Shown: piece after piece, positions 24,091 to 32,547 of the stretch
How positions within the stretch are numbered: the stretch's first letter is position 1
How the letters are laid out: every line of letters begins with the position of its first letter
Origin: Rhodobacter sp.
Lineage (GTDB): Bacteria; Pseudomonadota; Alphaproteobacteria; Rhodobacterales; Rhodobacteraceae
Direction: 5' to 3'
Assembly: GCA_027484145.1 (NCBI GenBank)
Contig: JAIXUH010000007.1
Span: forward strand, 62,001-126,000
Length of the DNA stretch: 64,000 nucleotides
Position numbers and translations under genes: made by a program
The notes under the pieces: generated by a model
What the model was told of the DNA's origin: nothing
Databases searched by the model: none
The model's input: the letters and a program-made list of their open reading frames with translations, nothing else

Positions 24091-24885
24091 ATGGCAAACC
24101 TGATCGAGATCAAGAACGTCAGCCATGCCTATCGCACCAAGGCGGGCCCCCTGCCCGTGCTGGACGGGCTGGAGATTGCGGTGCCCGAGGGCGAGTTTGC
24201 GGCGGTGGTCGGGCCGTCGGGTTGCGGCAAATCCACCCTGACGCGGTTGGTGGCAGGGTTGATGAAGCCCGATAGTGGCGAGGTGTGGTTGCACGGCGAA
24301 CGGGTGACCACACCGCGCAAGACCGTGGGGATGGCATTTCAGAACCCCGTGCTGCTGGAATGGCGCAGCATTCTGGACAACGTGATCCTGCCCTTGGAAA
24401 TCGTGGCCCCACGCATGGGGCAAAAGGACCGCGTGGCCCGTGCGATGCAACTGCTGGAGATGGTAGGGCTGGCGGGGTTTGAGGGCAAGCGGCCCAGCCA
24501 GTTGTCGGGCGGGATGCGCCAACGCGCCAGCCTGTGCCGCGCCATCGTGCACAAGCCGGATGTGCTGATCATGGACGAACCCTTTGGCGCGCTGGACAAT
24601 TTCACGCGTGAGGATTTGTGGCAGACCATGCGCGATCTGCGCGCGGCCGAGCCGTTCACCTGTGTGCTGATCACGCATGATTTGCGCGAAAGCGTGTTTC
24701 TGGGCGATCAGGTCATTGTGCTGTCGGGGCGTCCGGCGCGCACGCAGCATGTGCTGACGGTGGACTTGCCCGCGGATCGGACGCTGGACGTTCTGTATGA
24801 GCCAAAGGCGCAGGACATGCTGCATCTGTTGCGCGACCAGATCCGCATCGCGCAGGGGCGCGACGGGGCGGAAGGGGCGCATTGA
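24091..24885 (+). CDS. ABC transporter ATP-binding protein (NitT/TauT type)
   Basis: 264 aa. Walker A is GPSGCGKST (residues 46-54), the Q-loop is AFQNPVLLEW, the signature is LSGGMRQRASLCRAI, and Walker B is VLIMDEPFGALD, followed by the switch histidine in LITHDLRE. This is a complete nucleotide-binding domain of the nitrate/sulfonate/taurine importer class. The stop TGA shares a base with the permease ATG (TGATG). It energises the importer made with the flanking gene products. Confidence 0.93.
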   Translation: MANLIEIKNVSHAYRTKAGPLPVLDGLEIAVPEGEFAAVVGPSGCGKSTLTRLVAGLMKPDSGEVWLHGERVTTPRKTVGMAFQNPVLLEWRSILDNVILPLEIVAPRMGQKDRVARAMQLLEMVGLAGFEGKRPSQLSGGMRQRASLCRAIVHKPDVLIMDEPFGALDNFTREDLWQTMRDLRAAEPFTCVLITHDLRESVFLGDQVIVLSGRPARTQHVLTVDLPADRTLDVLYEPKAQDMLHLLRDQIRIAQGRDGAEGAH

Positions 24886-25649
24886 TGGAACTGGCGCAGA
24901 AAATTGCGGTGCCCTTGGCGGCCATGGTGCTGTTCCTGATGGCATGGGAAGGGCTGGTCTGGGTGAACGGCTGGCCCAACTACAAGATGGCCGCGCCATC
25001 CGACCTGCCGCCTGCGTTCTGGAAGTTTCGCTGGCTGTTCCTTGAGATGGGCTGGCAAACCCTGTGGCGCACGGTGCTGGGCCTTGGGCTGGCGGTGATC
25101 TTTGGCACCATGATCGGCATGGTGATGGGCTTTTCGCGTATCGCGCGCGATGGGCTTTATCCGCTGCTGGTGGGCTTCAACGCCATTCCCAAGGCAACGC
25201 TGGTGCCCGTCATTTCGCTGATCTTTATCGGCCAGCATGATTTCAACACGGTGCTGATGGCGTTCCTGATCAGCTTTTTCCCGATTGCGGTGTCGGTGGG
25301 CATCGGGCTTTCGACGCTGGAGCCGGAGTATCGCGACATTTTGCGGTCGCTTGGCGCGTCGCGGCTGACGATTTTTCGCAAGATCGCGCTGCCGAAAACG
25401 CTGCCGGAGTTTTTTGGCGCGCTGAAGGTGTCGGTGACGCTGGCCTTTATCGGCACCAATCTGGTGGAGATTGTGTCGCCGCACGGGCGGGGCCTTGGGG
25501 CGCTGTTCAAATCGGGCGAGACGAATGGCGATTACCCACTGATGTTTGCGGTGCTGATCGCCCTCGCGGTGCTGGGGATCGTGCTTTACTATGGCGTCTT
25601 GGTGCTGGAGCGCATTTTCGCAGGCTGGGCTGAACGGCCGCAAAGCTGA
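24885..25649 (+). CDS. ABC transporter permease (NitT/TauT type)
   Basis: 254 aa from the ATG at 24885. Six hydrophobic helices are visible. The cytoplasmic EAA loop is present as EYRDILRSLGASRLTIFRKIALPKTLP, shared with BPD_transp_1 permeases (quoted here only as the segment near residue 150). TauC/SsuC relatives share the layout. It forms the inner-membrane channel of the importer with the preceding ATPase and binding protein. A stem-loop spans its stop codon, and truA converges six bases downstream. Confidence 0.92.
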   Translation: MELAQKIAVPLAAMVLFLMAWEGLVWVNGWPNYKMAAPSDLPPAFWKFRWLFLEMGWQTLWRTVLGLGLAVIFGTMIGMVMGFSRIARDGLYPLLVGFNAIPKATLVPVISLIFIGQHDFNTVLMAFLISFFPIAVSVGIGLSTLEPEYRDILRSLGASRLTIFRKIALPKTLPEFFGALKVSVTLAFIGTNLVEIVSPHGRGLGALFKSGETNGDYPLMFAVLIALAVLGIVLYYGVLVLERIFAGWAERPQS

Positions 25650-25657
25650 CGGCCGTT
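25633..25657. terminator. Bidirectional hairpin between permease and truA
   Basis: AACGGCCG (25633-25640) and CGGCCGTT (25650-25657) form a perfect 8-bp stem with a 9-base loop over the two convergent stop codons. Neither side has a T-tract, so termination is probable only by position. Confidence 0.4.
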
Positions 25658-26426
25658 ACGCAAACGGGTCTACCGGATAGCCGACGCCCGACAGATAAAG
25701 CCCCTGCGGCGGGCAGACCGGGCCGCAGGCAGCGCGGTTGCGGGCCTCAAGTGCCTGTTTGACCTGTTCGGGGGGCCATGCGCCCGCCCCCACCCGTTCC
25801 AGCGTGCCCACGATGGAACGTACCTGATTGTGCAGAAACGACCGCGCGCGCAAGGCAAAGCGATACTCGGCGCCGCCGGGATAGGGATGCTCGCTTATGC
25901 TGATCTCGTCCAAGGTCTTGATCGGGCTTTTGGCTTGGCAAATGGAGGAGCGGAAGGTGGTGAAATCGTGCAGCCCGATCAGGTGTGTGGCCCCTGCGCG
26001 CATCGCATCGGTGTCCAGCGGGTTCAGCACCTGCCAGACGCGGCCTTTGTCATGGGTGACGGGCGCGCGCCGTGCCACAAGGCGGAACAGATAGCGCCGT
26101 TCAATAGCCGAAAACCGTGCGTGAAAGTCATCGGCCACCCGCACTGCCGCCAGAACGGCCACGGGCGCGGGTTTGAGGTGGAAATTCAACGCCTCGGACA
26201 GGCGGAACGGGTCCCAGTCGCGGGCCAGATCGACGGTGGCCACCTGCCCGGTGCCATGCACCCCGGCATCGGTGCGGCCAGCGGCAGCAATGGTGTGCGG
26301 CCCCGGTTCCAGCCGGGCAAGCGCATCTTCAACGGCCTGCTGCACCGAAGGTTGGCCCGCCGCCTGCCGCTGCCAGCCCTGAAAAGGGGTGCCGTCATAA
26401 TCGATTTTCAGGGCAAAGCGGGGCAT
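25656..26426 (-). CDS. truA: tRNA pseudouridine synthase A
   Basis: 256 aa from the ATG at 26426, giving the typical start [20 protein letters not shown]. The catalytic aspartate is in [14 protein letters not shown], and [15 protein letters not shown] and the C-terminal LYLSGVGYP are conserved. The enzyme makes pseudouridine at positions 38-40 of tRNA anticodon stems. The gene is alone on this strand; an upstream frame extension of ten residues is possible but unlikely. Confidence 0.95.
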   Translation of the reverse strand: MPRFALKIDYDGTPFQGWQRQAAGQPSVQQAVEDALARLEPGPHTIAAAGRTDAGVHGTGQVATVDLARDWDPFRLSEALNFHLKPAPVAVLAAVRVADDFHARFSAIERRYLFRLVARRAPVTHDKGRVWQVLNPLDTDAMRAGATHLIGLHDFTTFRSSICQAKSPIKTLDEISISEHPYPGGAEYRFALRARSFLHNQVRSIVGTLERVGAGAWPPEQVKQALEARNRAACGPVCPPQGLYLSGVGYPVDPFA

Positions 26427-26583
26427 GGCCCTTGTTTGCAGGAAATCACGCGCCACTCAAGCCCATGCACATCTCTGGCCCTCGATGTGGCGCGGGTGGG
26501 CGTGGACGCGGGGGCTGGGCTTTCCCCCTACACAGCGCGGGGCGGGACGCTTATGTTGCGGCTCACAGATAAGGAAGCGTGGC

Positions 26584-27993
26584 TTGGTCCTCTCAGCGAT
26601 TACCGACAGCATCACCCGCAGTCTTGAGGGGGCGACAGCGGGCTTTACTGGGCTGTTCGAGCCCAGCTTGCGCCTTGGCGTGACGGGGCTTTCCGGGGCG
26701 GGCAAGACGGTGTTCATCACCTCGCTGGTGGCGAACCTGCTGGATCGCGGGCGCATGCCGCAACTGACGGCCCAAACCCAAGGGCGGATCGAGGCGGTGG
26801 TGCTGCAACCGCAACCCGACGACACCCTTCCGCGCTTTGACTATGAGGCGCATCTGGCCGCGCTGATGGGCGATACGCCTGTTTGGCCGCAATCGACGCG
26901 GTCGGTGTCAGAACTGCGGCTGAGTTTCCGCATTCGCCCGCAGGGGTTTCTGGCCGGGTTGACCGGGCCGAACCGCCTGCATCTGGATATTGTCGATTAC
27001 CCCGGCGAATGGCTTCTGGACCTTGCGCTGCTGGACAAGCCCTATGACCGCTGGGCCGAAGAGACGCTGGACCGCATTGCCAAGCGCCCCGAGGCGGCGG
27101 GGTTTCTGGCGCTGGCGCGGGCGGGGGATGCGGCATTGCCGCTGGAGGAGCCAAAGGCGCAGGCCCTTGCGGCGGCCTTTACGTTGTATTTGCAGACGGC
27201 GCGCAAGGCGGGCTGGTCTGACCTGACGCCGGGGCGTTTTTTGCTGCCCGGTGATCTGGCCGGATCGCCCGTGCTGACCTTTGCGCCGCTGCCCAAGCCC
27301 AGTACCGTGGCCCGCGGCAGCCTGTGGCGCGAGATGGAGCGGCGCTATGACGCCTATCGCGCGCGGGTGGTCAAGCCGTTCTTCCGCGATCATTTTTCGC
27401 GGATCGACCGCCAGATCGTACTGATGGATGTGCTGGGGGCCATTCATCAGGGCCCGCAGGCCGTGGAAGATTTGCGCCGTACGATGGCCGATATCCTGAC
27501 CGCGTTCCGCCCCGGTGCGAATGGCTGGCTGACCAGCCTTTTGGGCGGAAAGCGGGTGGAGCGTATTCTGTTTGCCGCCACCAAGGCCGACCATCTGCAT
27601 CATCACCAGCATGGCAAGCTGACCGCGATTGCCGAGGCGATGCTGACCGAAGCGCGGCGGCGGGCCGATTTTTCGGGTGCGCGCACGATGGCGCTGTCGA
27701 TGGCCAGCCTGCGGACCACAGTGGAAGATACCGTGCAGCGCGATGGAGCCGCGTTGGATGTGGTGCGCGGGCGGCTGATGAACGGCAAGCAGGCCGCGAT
27801 GCATGCGGGCGATCTGCCGTCTGACCCCGCGCGCATTCTGGCGCCCGCCCGCGCGGGGGCCGAGGCGTGGCTGGATGCAGAATACGGGGTGATGGCCTTT
27901 GCCCCGGCGCGGATGCAGCTCAAACCCGGCGAAGGACCGCCGCATATTCGGCTGGATCGTGCGGCCGAATTTCTGATCGGGGATCAGCTATGA
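26584..27993 (+). CDS. ycjX: YcjX-like GTP/ATP-binding protein (DUF463)
   Basis: 469 aa from a TTG codon at 26584, preceded at 8 bases by AAGGA. The open frame extends to 26425 but that part is unlike the family. The P-loop GLSGAGKTVF lies near residue 34, and the DUF463 family segments LHLDIVDYPGEWLLDL and FAATKADHLHHHQHGKL follow. YcjX proteins are stress-linked, dynamin-like or GTPase-like proteins of unclear function, nearly always beside a DUF697 membrane protein. Here the partner starts in the ATGA at the stop codon. Confidence 0.88.
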   Translation: MVLSAITDSITRSLEGATAGFTGLFEPSLRLGVTGLSGAGKTVFITSLVANLLDRGRMPQLTAQTQGRIEAVVLQPQPDDTLPRFDYEAHLAALMGDTPVWPQSTRSVSELRLSFRIRPQGFLAGLTGPNRLHLDIVDYPGEWLLDLALLDKPYDRWAEETLDRIAKRPEAAGFLALARAGDAALPLEEPKAQALAAAFTLYLQTARKAGWSDLTPGRFLLPGDLAGSPVLTFAPLPKPSTVARGSLWREMERRYDAYRARVVKPFFRDHFSRIDRQIVLMDVLGAIHQGPQAVEDLRRTMADILTAFRPGANGWLTSLLGGKRVERILFAATKADHLHHHQHGKLTAIAEAMLTEARRRADFSGARTMALSMASLRTTVEDTVQRDGAALDVVRGRLMNGKQAAMHAGDLPSDPARILAPARAGAEAWLDAEYGVMAFAPARMQLKPGEGPPHIRLDRAAEFLIGDQL

Positions 27994-28991
27994 CCGAACC
28001 ACCGCGCAAGCCCTTGATTCTGGAGCTGGACGAAGGGGATGTGGCAGACCCGGTTCTGGCCGAGCCTGTGCCCGAGGATGTGCCGCAGGGCCGCGCCATG
28101 CTGGCGGCGGCCAGTCTGGCGCGGCCAAGGTCTGCCATGACGCGATTTGCGCTCTGGGCCTTTGGCGCGCTGTTTTCCTTTGCGCTGTCGGTGGCGGCGT
28201 GGGATTTCGTGACCGGGTTGTTTGACCGCAGCACCATTTTGGGCTGGATCGCCTTTGTGCTGCTGGCAGCGGCGGTCTTGGCGGCAGCCCTGATGGCGCT
28301 GCGGGAATGGACCGCCTATGCCCGGCTGATGCGGCTGGACACGCTGCGCCAGCAGGCCGATGCGGCCCGCGCCGGGGCCGACCTGAAGGCCGCGCGGCGC
28401 ATGGTGGCAGCGCTGACCCGCATCTATGGCAACCGTGCGGAAACGGCTTGGGGCCGCGCAAGGTTGGCCGAGCGCGAGAGCGAGGTGCTGGATGCCGATG
28501 CCCTGCTGTCTTTGGCCGAAACCGAATTGCTGACGCCGCTGGATGCCCTTGCGCGGGCCGAGATCGAAGGGGCGGCACGGCAGGTGGCCATGGTGACGGC
28601 GCTGGTGCCGCTGGCGCTTGCCGATGTGGCGACCGCGCTGTTTGCCAATATGCGAATGATCCGACGCATTGCCGAGATTTATGGCGGCAGGTCCGGGGCG
28701 CTGGGGTCTTGGGGCCTGCTGCGGCGGGTTTTTTCGCACCTAGTGGCCACCGGGGCCTTGGCGCTGACCGATGATCTGATCGGCACGGTGGCGGGGGGCG
28801 GGGTGCTGTCGAAACTGTCGCGCCGCTTTGGCGAAGGGGTGGTGAATGGCGCGCTGACCGCCCGGGTGGGGCTGGCGGCGATGGACCTTTGTCGCCCGCT
28901 GGCCTTTGTGGCGGTAGAACGGCCCTCGACATCCGGCACGGTCAGCCGCGCATTGGCGGGGTTGGTGCCGCGGCGAGGGGCGGCGGATTAA
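27990..28991 (+). CDS. YcjF/TIGR01620 family membrane protein (DUF697)
   Basis: 333 aa, start overlapping the ycjX stop. Residues 1-45 are soluble and acidic. Two transmembrane helices follow (about 48-70 and 75-98). A charged helical region (about 100-180) then leads into the DUF697 domain with further hydrophobic segments and ANMRMIRRIAEIYGGRSG, its best conserved stretch. It is the standard partner of YcjX and probably its membrane anchor. Function unknown. The stop codon overlaps that of the convergent oxidoreductase gene. Confidence 0.87.
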   Translation: MTEPPRKPLILELDEGDVADPVLAEPVPEDVPQGRAMLAAASLARPRSAMTRFALWAFGALFSFALSVAAWDFVTGLFDRSTILGWIAFVLLAAAVLAAALMALREWTAYARLMRLDTLRQQADAARAGADLKAARRMVAALTRIYGNRAETAWGRARLAERESEVLDADALLSLAETELLTPLDALARAEIEGAARQVAMVTALVPLALADVATALFANMRMIRRIAEIYGGRSGALGSWGLLRRVFSHLVATGALALTDDLIGTVAGGGVLSKLSRRFGEGVVNGALTARVGLAAMDLCRPLAFVAVERPSTSGTVSRALAGLVPRRGAAD

Positions 28992-30028
28992 AGCGAGGCT
29001 TCGACGCGAAAGCCTTCGGGAATGGTGTCGTGGCCGTTCAGCACCAGATCGGCCATCACCTCGGCCACCTTGGGGGCCATGCCGAAGCCGATCTTGAAGC
29101 CGCCGTTGGCGATGAAATGACCCTGTCGCCCCGGCCAAGCGCCCAGCATCGGCGCGCGGGTGCGGGCGCGCGGGCGGACCCCGGCCCAGCGGTCGACAAC
29201 GGGCGCGGCGGCCAGCACTGGCAGGGCCGCAACCGCGCGGCGATGCAGGGCATCCAGCGCGTCATCGGTGGATGCGCCATCCTGCCAGTTGTTCTCCGAG
29301 GTGGAGCCGATGGCAACAGTGCCGTCTTCATGCGGCACGATGTGCAACCCATCGGCGTAAAGCTGCGGCAGGTCGGCTGCCGGATAAGCAAGGGTCAGCG
29401 CCTGCCCTTTGACCCCGGCCCCAACGGGGCGGCCAAGGGCATGGTTCAGGTCCAACAAACCCGCAGGGCCGGTGGCCCAGATCACCGGGCCGACAGCTTC
29501 GCCCGCGCCCAAGATCACCTCGCCCCCCGCTGTGCGCAGGGCGGCCACGAGGGCGGCGCAGGCCATGCGCGGATGCAGCCGTGCGGTCAGGTCATCGTGA
29601 ACCACAAAGCCCGAGGGGCTGGCCGGTTCCCATGCCGCCCCGGTGGCGGGCACCACCCGCCATGTGGCGCGGCCCTGCCACAGAATGGCAGCCTCATCCG
29701 CGCGGGCATGGGCGGATTGCACGGCACGCATATCTTCCAGCGGTTGCACGCGCCCGGTGCGGGCATAGCCGGGAGAGAGGCCCCCTGCCGCCGAAACCGC
29801 CGCCCACCAGTCTTGGGCCATCAGCAGGCTTTCCAACTGGAACGCCTTCTTTTCATTCCAGTTTTCCGGCACATGCGGGGCAAGTGCCCCCACCAGCCCG
29901 CCCGAGGCCCCGGCGCCGATGCGGTCGACCTCGATCAACCGCACGGATGCGCCACGCCGTGCGGCGGCCCATGCGCAGGACAGGCCGAACACGCCGCCAC
30001 CCATCACCGTCAGATCAGGTCTTGTCAT
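28988..30028 (-). CDS. FAD-dependent oxidoreductase (DAO family), MnmC oxidase-like
   Basis: 346 aa from the ATG at 30028. The N-terminal FAD motif is TVMGGGVFGLSCAWAAARRG and the DAO-type C-terminal segment is GVRPRARTRAPMLGAW and NGGFKIGFGMAPK. DAO-family enzymes oxidise amino groups of glycine, D-amino acids, or carboxymethylaminomethyl-uridine in tRNA (the MnmC oxidase domain). It is divergent, with 64 bp between, from mnmD, the methyltransferase half of MnmC. That context is the main reason to suspect the MnmC oxidase activity. A glycine or D-amino-acid oxidase role is equally allowed by the motifs. Confidence 0.75.
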   Translation of the reverse strand: MTRPDLTVMGGGVFGLSCAWAAARRGASVRLIEVDRIGAGASGGLVGALAPHVPENWNEKKAFQLESLLMAQDWWAAVSAAGGLSPGYARTGRVQPLEDMRAVQSAHARADEAAILWQGRATWRVVPATGAAWEPASPSGFVVHDDLTARLHPRMACAALVAALRTAGGEVILGAGEAVGPVIWATGPAGLLDLNHALGRPVGAGVKGQALTLAYPAADLPQLYADGLHIVPHEDGTVAIGSTSENNWQDGASTDDALDALHRRAVAALPVLAAAPVVDRWAGVRPRARTRAPMLGAWPGRQGHFIANGGFKIGFGMAPKVAEVMADLVLNGHDTIPEGFRVEASL

Positions 30029-30092
30029 TGCCCGCGCCCTGTGACCATGGATTGCCCGCAACTGGAAATGCCCAAGGCAGGGCATAGGGCAA

Positions 30093-30782
30093 ATGACGGC
30101 ACTCGAACAGGGCGAAGGGCCGGATGCGGCCCAACTGAACTGGCGCGACGGGGTGATCCCTGTGTCGCGCCGTTTTGATGACCCGTATTTTTCGCTGGCC
30201 GACGGTCTTTCTGAAACCCGGCATGTGTTTCTGAGTGGCAATGGCCTGCCAGACCGGCTGTACGACGGGTTTCACATTGTCGAGTTGGGCTTTGGCACCG
30301 GGTTGAATCTGCTGGCCGTGCAGATTGCATGGGCCGCAACCGGGCGGCCAGGCACCCTGCGCTATACCAGTTTCGAGGCCTTTCCCCTGCCCGCCGAAGA
30401 TATCGCCCGCGCCCTGACCGCCTTTCCCGAGGCGGATGCCGCGGCCGCACCCTTTCTGGCCGCTTGGGCCGAAGGGCGGCGGGCCTTTGCCCTGCCCGGT
30501 CTGGCGGTCGAGGTGGTCACGGGCGATGCGCGCGACACGCTGCCATCGTGGGACGGGTGGGCCGATGCGTGGTTTCTGGACGGCTTTTCCCCCGCCAAGA
30601 ACCCCGAGTTGTGGTCGCCCGACCTGATGGCGCAGGTGGCGCGCCACACCGCGCCGGGTGGCACGTTTGCCACTTATACCGCTGCAGGCCATGTGCGGCG
30701 CGCCTTGGCCGATGCGGGATTCACCGTGGAACGCCGCGCAGGGCATGGGCGCAAGCGGCACATGACAGCAGGCCGGATGTAG
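30093..30782 (+). CDS. mnmD: tRNA 5-methylaminomethyl-2-thiouridine methyltransferase MnmD
   Basis: 229 aa. The SAM-binding motif is ELGFGTGLNLLAVQ (about residue 67), and the family signature DGFSPAKNPELW is near residue 167. In Escherichia coli this domain is fused to an FAD oxidase as MnmC; here it is a stand-alone protein of the MnmD type. It methylates nm5(s2)U34 of some tRNAs to mnm5(s2)U. It is divergent from the FAD oxidoreductase gene. The following EamA gene starts five bases downstream and is probably co-transcribed. Confidence 0.93.
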   Translation: MTALEQGEGPDAAQLNWRDGVIPVSRRFDDPYFSLADGLSETRHVFLSGNGLPDRLYDGFHIVELGFGTGLNLLAVQIAWAATGRPGTLRYTSFEAFPLPAEDIARALTAFPEADAAAAPFLAAWAEGRRAFALPGLAVEVVTGDARDTLPSWDGWADAWFLDGFSPAKNPELWSPDLMAQVARHTAPGGTFATYTAAGHVRRALADAGFTVERRAGHGRKRHMTAGRM

Positions 30783-30786
30783 GACC

Positions 30787-31656
30787 ATGAGCAAGAACCC
30801 GAAACTTGGCATCTGGCTGATGGTTGCCGCCGTGGCGGCCTTTGCCGCGCAGGATGGCTTTTCGCGCTATCTGGCGGGCGAATACAACACGCTGATGATC
30901 ATCATGGTGCGCTATTGGGTCTTTGCCGGGTTTGTCACCCTGCTGGCCCTGCGCCGCCCCGAAGGCTTTCGCGCGGCCACATATTCGCGCCGCCCTTTGG
31001 CCCATCTGGCCCGCGCGGTGCTGCTGGTGGCCGAGATCTGCGTGATTGTCTGGGGCTATACCCTGATTGGGCTGATCGAAAGCCATGCCGTCTTTGCCAT
31101 TTGCCCGCTGCTGGTGGCGGCGCTGTCCGGCCCGTTTCTGGGCGAGCGGATCACCTGGCAACGCTGGGCGGCAATTGGTGCAGGGATGGTGGGGGTGATC
31201 GTCATTCTGCGCCCCGGCATGGGGGTGTTCACGCCCGCCGCGCTGTTGCCGCTGGCCGCCGCACTGATGTTTGCCACCTATTCGGTGCTGACGCGCCTGA
31301 CCACGCGCGAGGAGGCGACGTTTCCCGCGTTCTTCTGGCCCGGTGTCATCGGGGCGGGGCTGATGACAGTGCTGGGCCTGCCGAACTGGGAAACGGTGTC
31401 GGCGGCTGACTGGCCGCTGCTGCTGATCTATGCCGGGATTTCGGTGTTTTCGCATTGGCTCTTGCTGAAATGCTATGAGCAGATCGAGGCCGCGCGCGTG
31501 CAGCCCTATGCCTATCTGCAGATCGTGTTCGTGACGATCATCGGCCTTACGATCTATGATGAACGGCTGGACCCGATCGTGGCGGTGGGGGCCGCGATCA
31601 TCATAGCGGCAGGGCTGTTCGCGCTGTCGCAGGAACGAAAGCCCGCCGTCCGATGA
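30787..31656 (+). CDS. EamA/DMT family transporter, paralog 1
   Basis: 289 aa with ten hydrophobic segments in two EamA repeats, as in the drug/metabolite transporter superfamily. The N-terminal start KLGIWLMVAAVAAFAAQDGFSR resembles that of the next gene (NTRLGIWLMIATTFVFALQDG, shortened), so the two are duplicates. The substrate is unknown. The stop overlaps the start of the second paralog (ATGA), so the two may form a heterodimer or simply be redundant. Confidence 0.88.
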   Translation: MSKNPKLGIWLMVAAVAAFAAQDGFSRYLAGEYNTLMIIMVRYWVFAGFVTLLALRRPEGFRAATYSRRPLAHLARAVLLVAEICVIVWGYTLIGLIESHAVFAICPLLVAALSGPFLGERITWQRWAAIGAGMVGVIVILRPGMGVFTPAALLPLAAALMFATYSVLTRLTTREEATFPAFFWPGVIGAGLMTVLGLPNWETVSAADWPLLLIYAGISVFSHWLLLKCYEQIEAARVQPYAYLQIVFVTIIGLTIYDERLDPIVAVGAAIIIAAGLFALSQERKPAVR

Positions 31657-32537
31657 GCGTGCCGCAGAACACACGGCTGGGCATCTGGCTGATGATTGCC
31701 ACCACCTTTGTCTTTGCCCTGCAGGATGGCCTCTCGCGGCATCTGGCCACCAGCTATAATGTCTGGATGGTGGTGATGATCCGCTATTGGTTCTTTGCGG
31801 CCTTTGTGATGGTGGTGGCGGCCCGCGCGCCGGGGGGGCTGAAGGCGGCGGTGCGGTCAAGCAAGATCACGACCCAGATGTTTCGCGGTATTCTGCTGGC
31901 ACTGGAAATCTGCGTGATGGTGACGGGCTTTGTCGCCCTTGGCCTTGTCGAAAGCCATGCGGTTTTTGCGACATATCCCTTGCTGATTGCCGCGCTGTCG
32001 GGGCCGATCTTGGGCGAAAAGGTCGGCTGGCGGCGGTGGACGGCCATTGGCATCGGGTTTATCGGTGTCATCATCATTCTTGAACCCGGTTTCGGCGTCT
32101 TTGCCGTTGAGGCGCTGATTCCGCTGCTGGCGGCGGCGATGTTCGCGCTTTACGGCCTGCTTACCCGCTATGTCTCGCGCCATGACGGGGCGGCGGTGTC
32201 GTTCTTCTGGACCGGGGTGATGGGCGCGGTGGTGATGACGTTGATCGGCATCTGGCACTGGCAGCCGATGACGCCGCCGGACATGGGGTGGATGGCACTG
32301 TTGTGCCTGTGCGCGGCGCTGTCACATTACCTGTTGATCCGCGCCTATGAAGTGGCCGAAGCCTCGGCCATTCAGCCCTTGGCCTATCTGCAATTGGTCT
32401 GGGCCTCGGGGCTGGGGATCTACCTGTTCGACGAAACGCTGCGCACCAATGTAGCGATTGGCGCGGGTGTTGTGGTGGCGGCGGGGTTGTTCACCCTGTG
32501 GCGGCAGCGGGTGAAGGCCAAGGCGAGCCAGCCATGA
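31653..32537 (+). CDS. EamA/DMT family transporter, paralog 2
   Basis: 294 aa, ten hydrophobic segments, two EamA repeats. It resembles the preceding transporter throughout: LGIWLMIA at the start, LVESHAVFATYPLLIAALSGP versus LIESHAVFAICPLLVAAL (shortened here), and GEKVGWRRW versus GERITWQRW. Substrate unknown. The gene converges with the lytic transglycosylase gene 11 bases downstream. Confidence 0.88.
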   Translation: MSVPQNTRLGIWLMIATTFVFALQDGLSRHLATSYNVWMVVMIRYWFFAAFVMVVAARAPGGLKAAVRSSKITTQMFRGILLALEICVMVTGFVALGLVESHAVFATYPLLIAALSGPILGEKVGWRRWTAIGIGFIGVIIILEPGFGVFAVEALIPLLAAAMFALYGLLTRYVSRHDGAAVSFFWTGVMGAVVMTLIGIWHWQPMTPPDMGWMALLCLCAALSHYLLIRAYEVAEASAIQPLAYLQLVWASGLGIYLFDETLRTNVAIGAGVVVAAGLFTLWRQRVKAKASQP

Positions 32538-32547
32538 CGGGGCTGGA

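Noticed and set aside
26425-26583. Extension of YcjX to the first possible start
   Set aside because: The added 53 residues are Trp/Arg-rich, unlike the family. The TTG at 26584 has a well-spaced AAGGA site.
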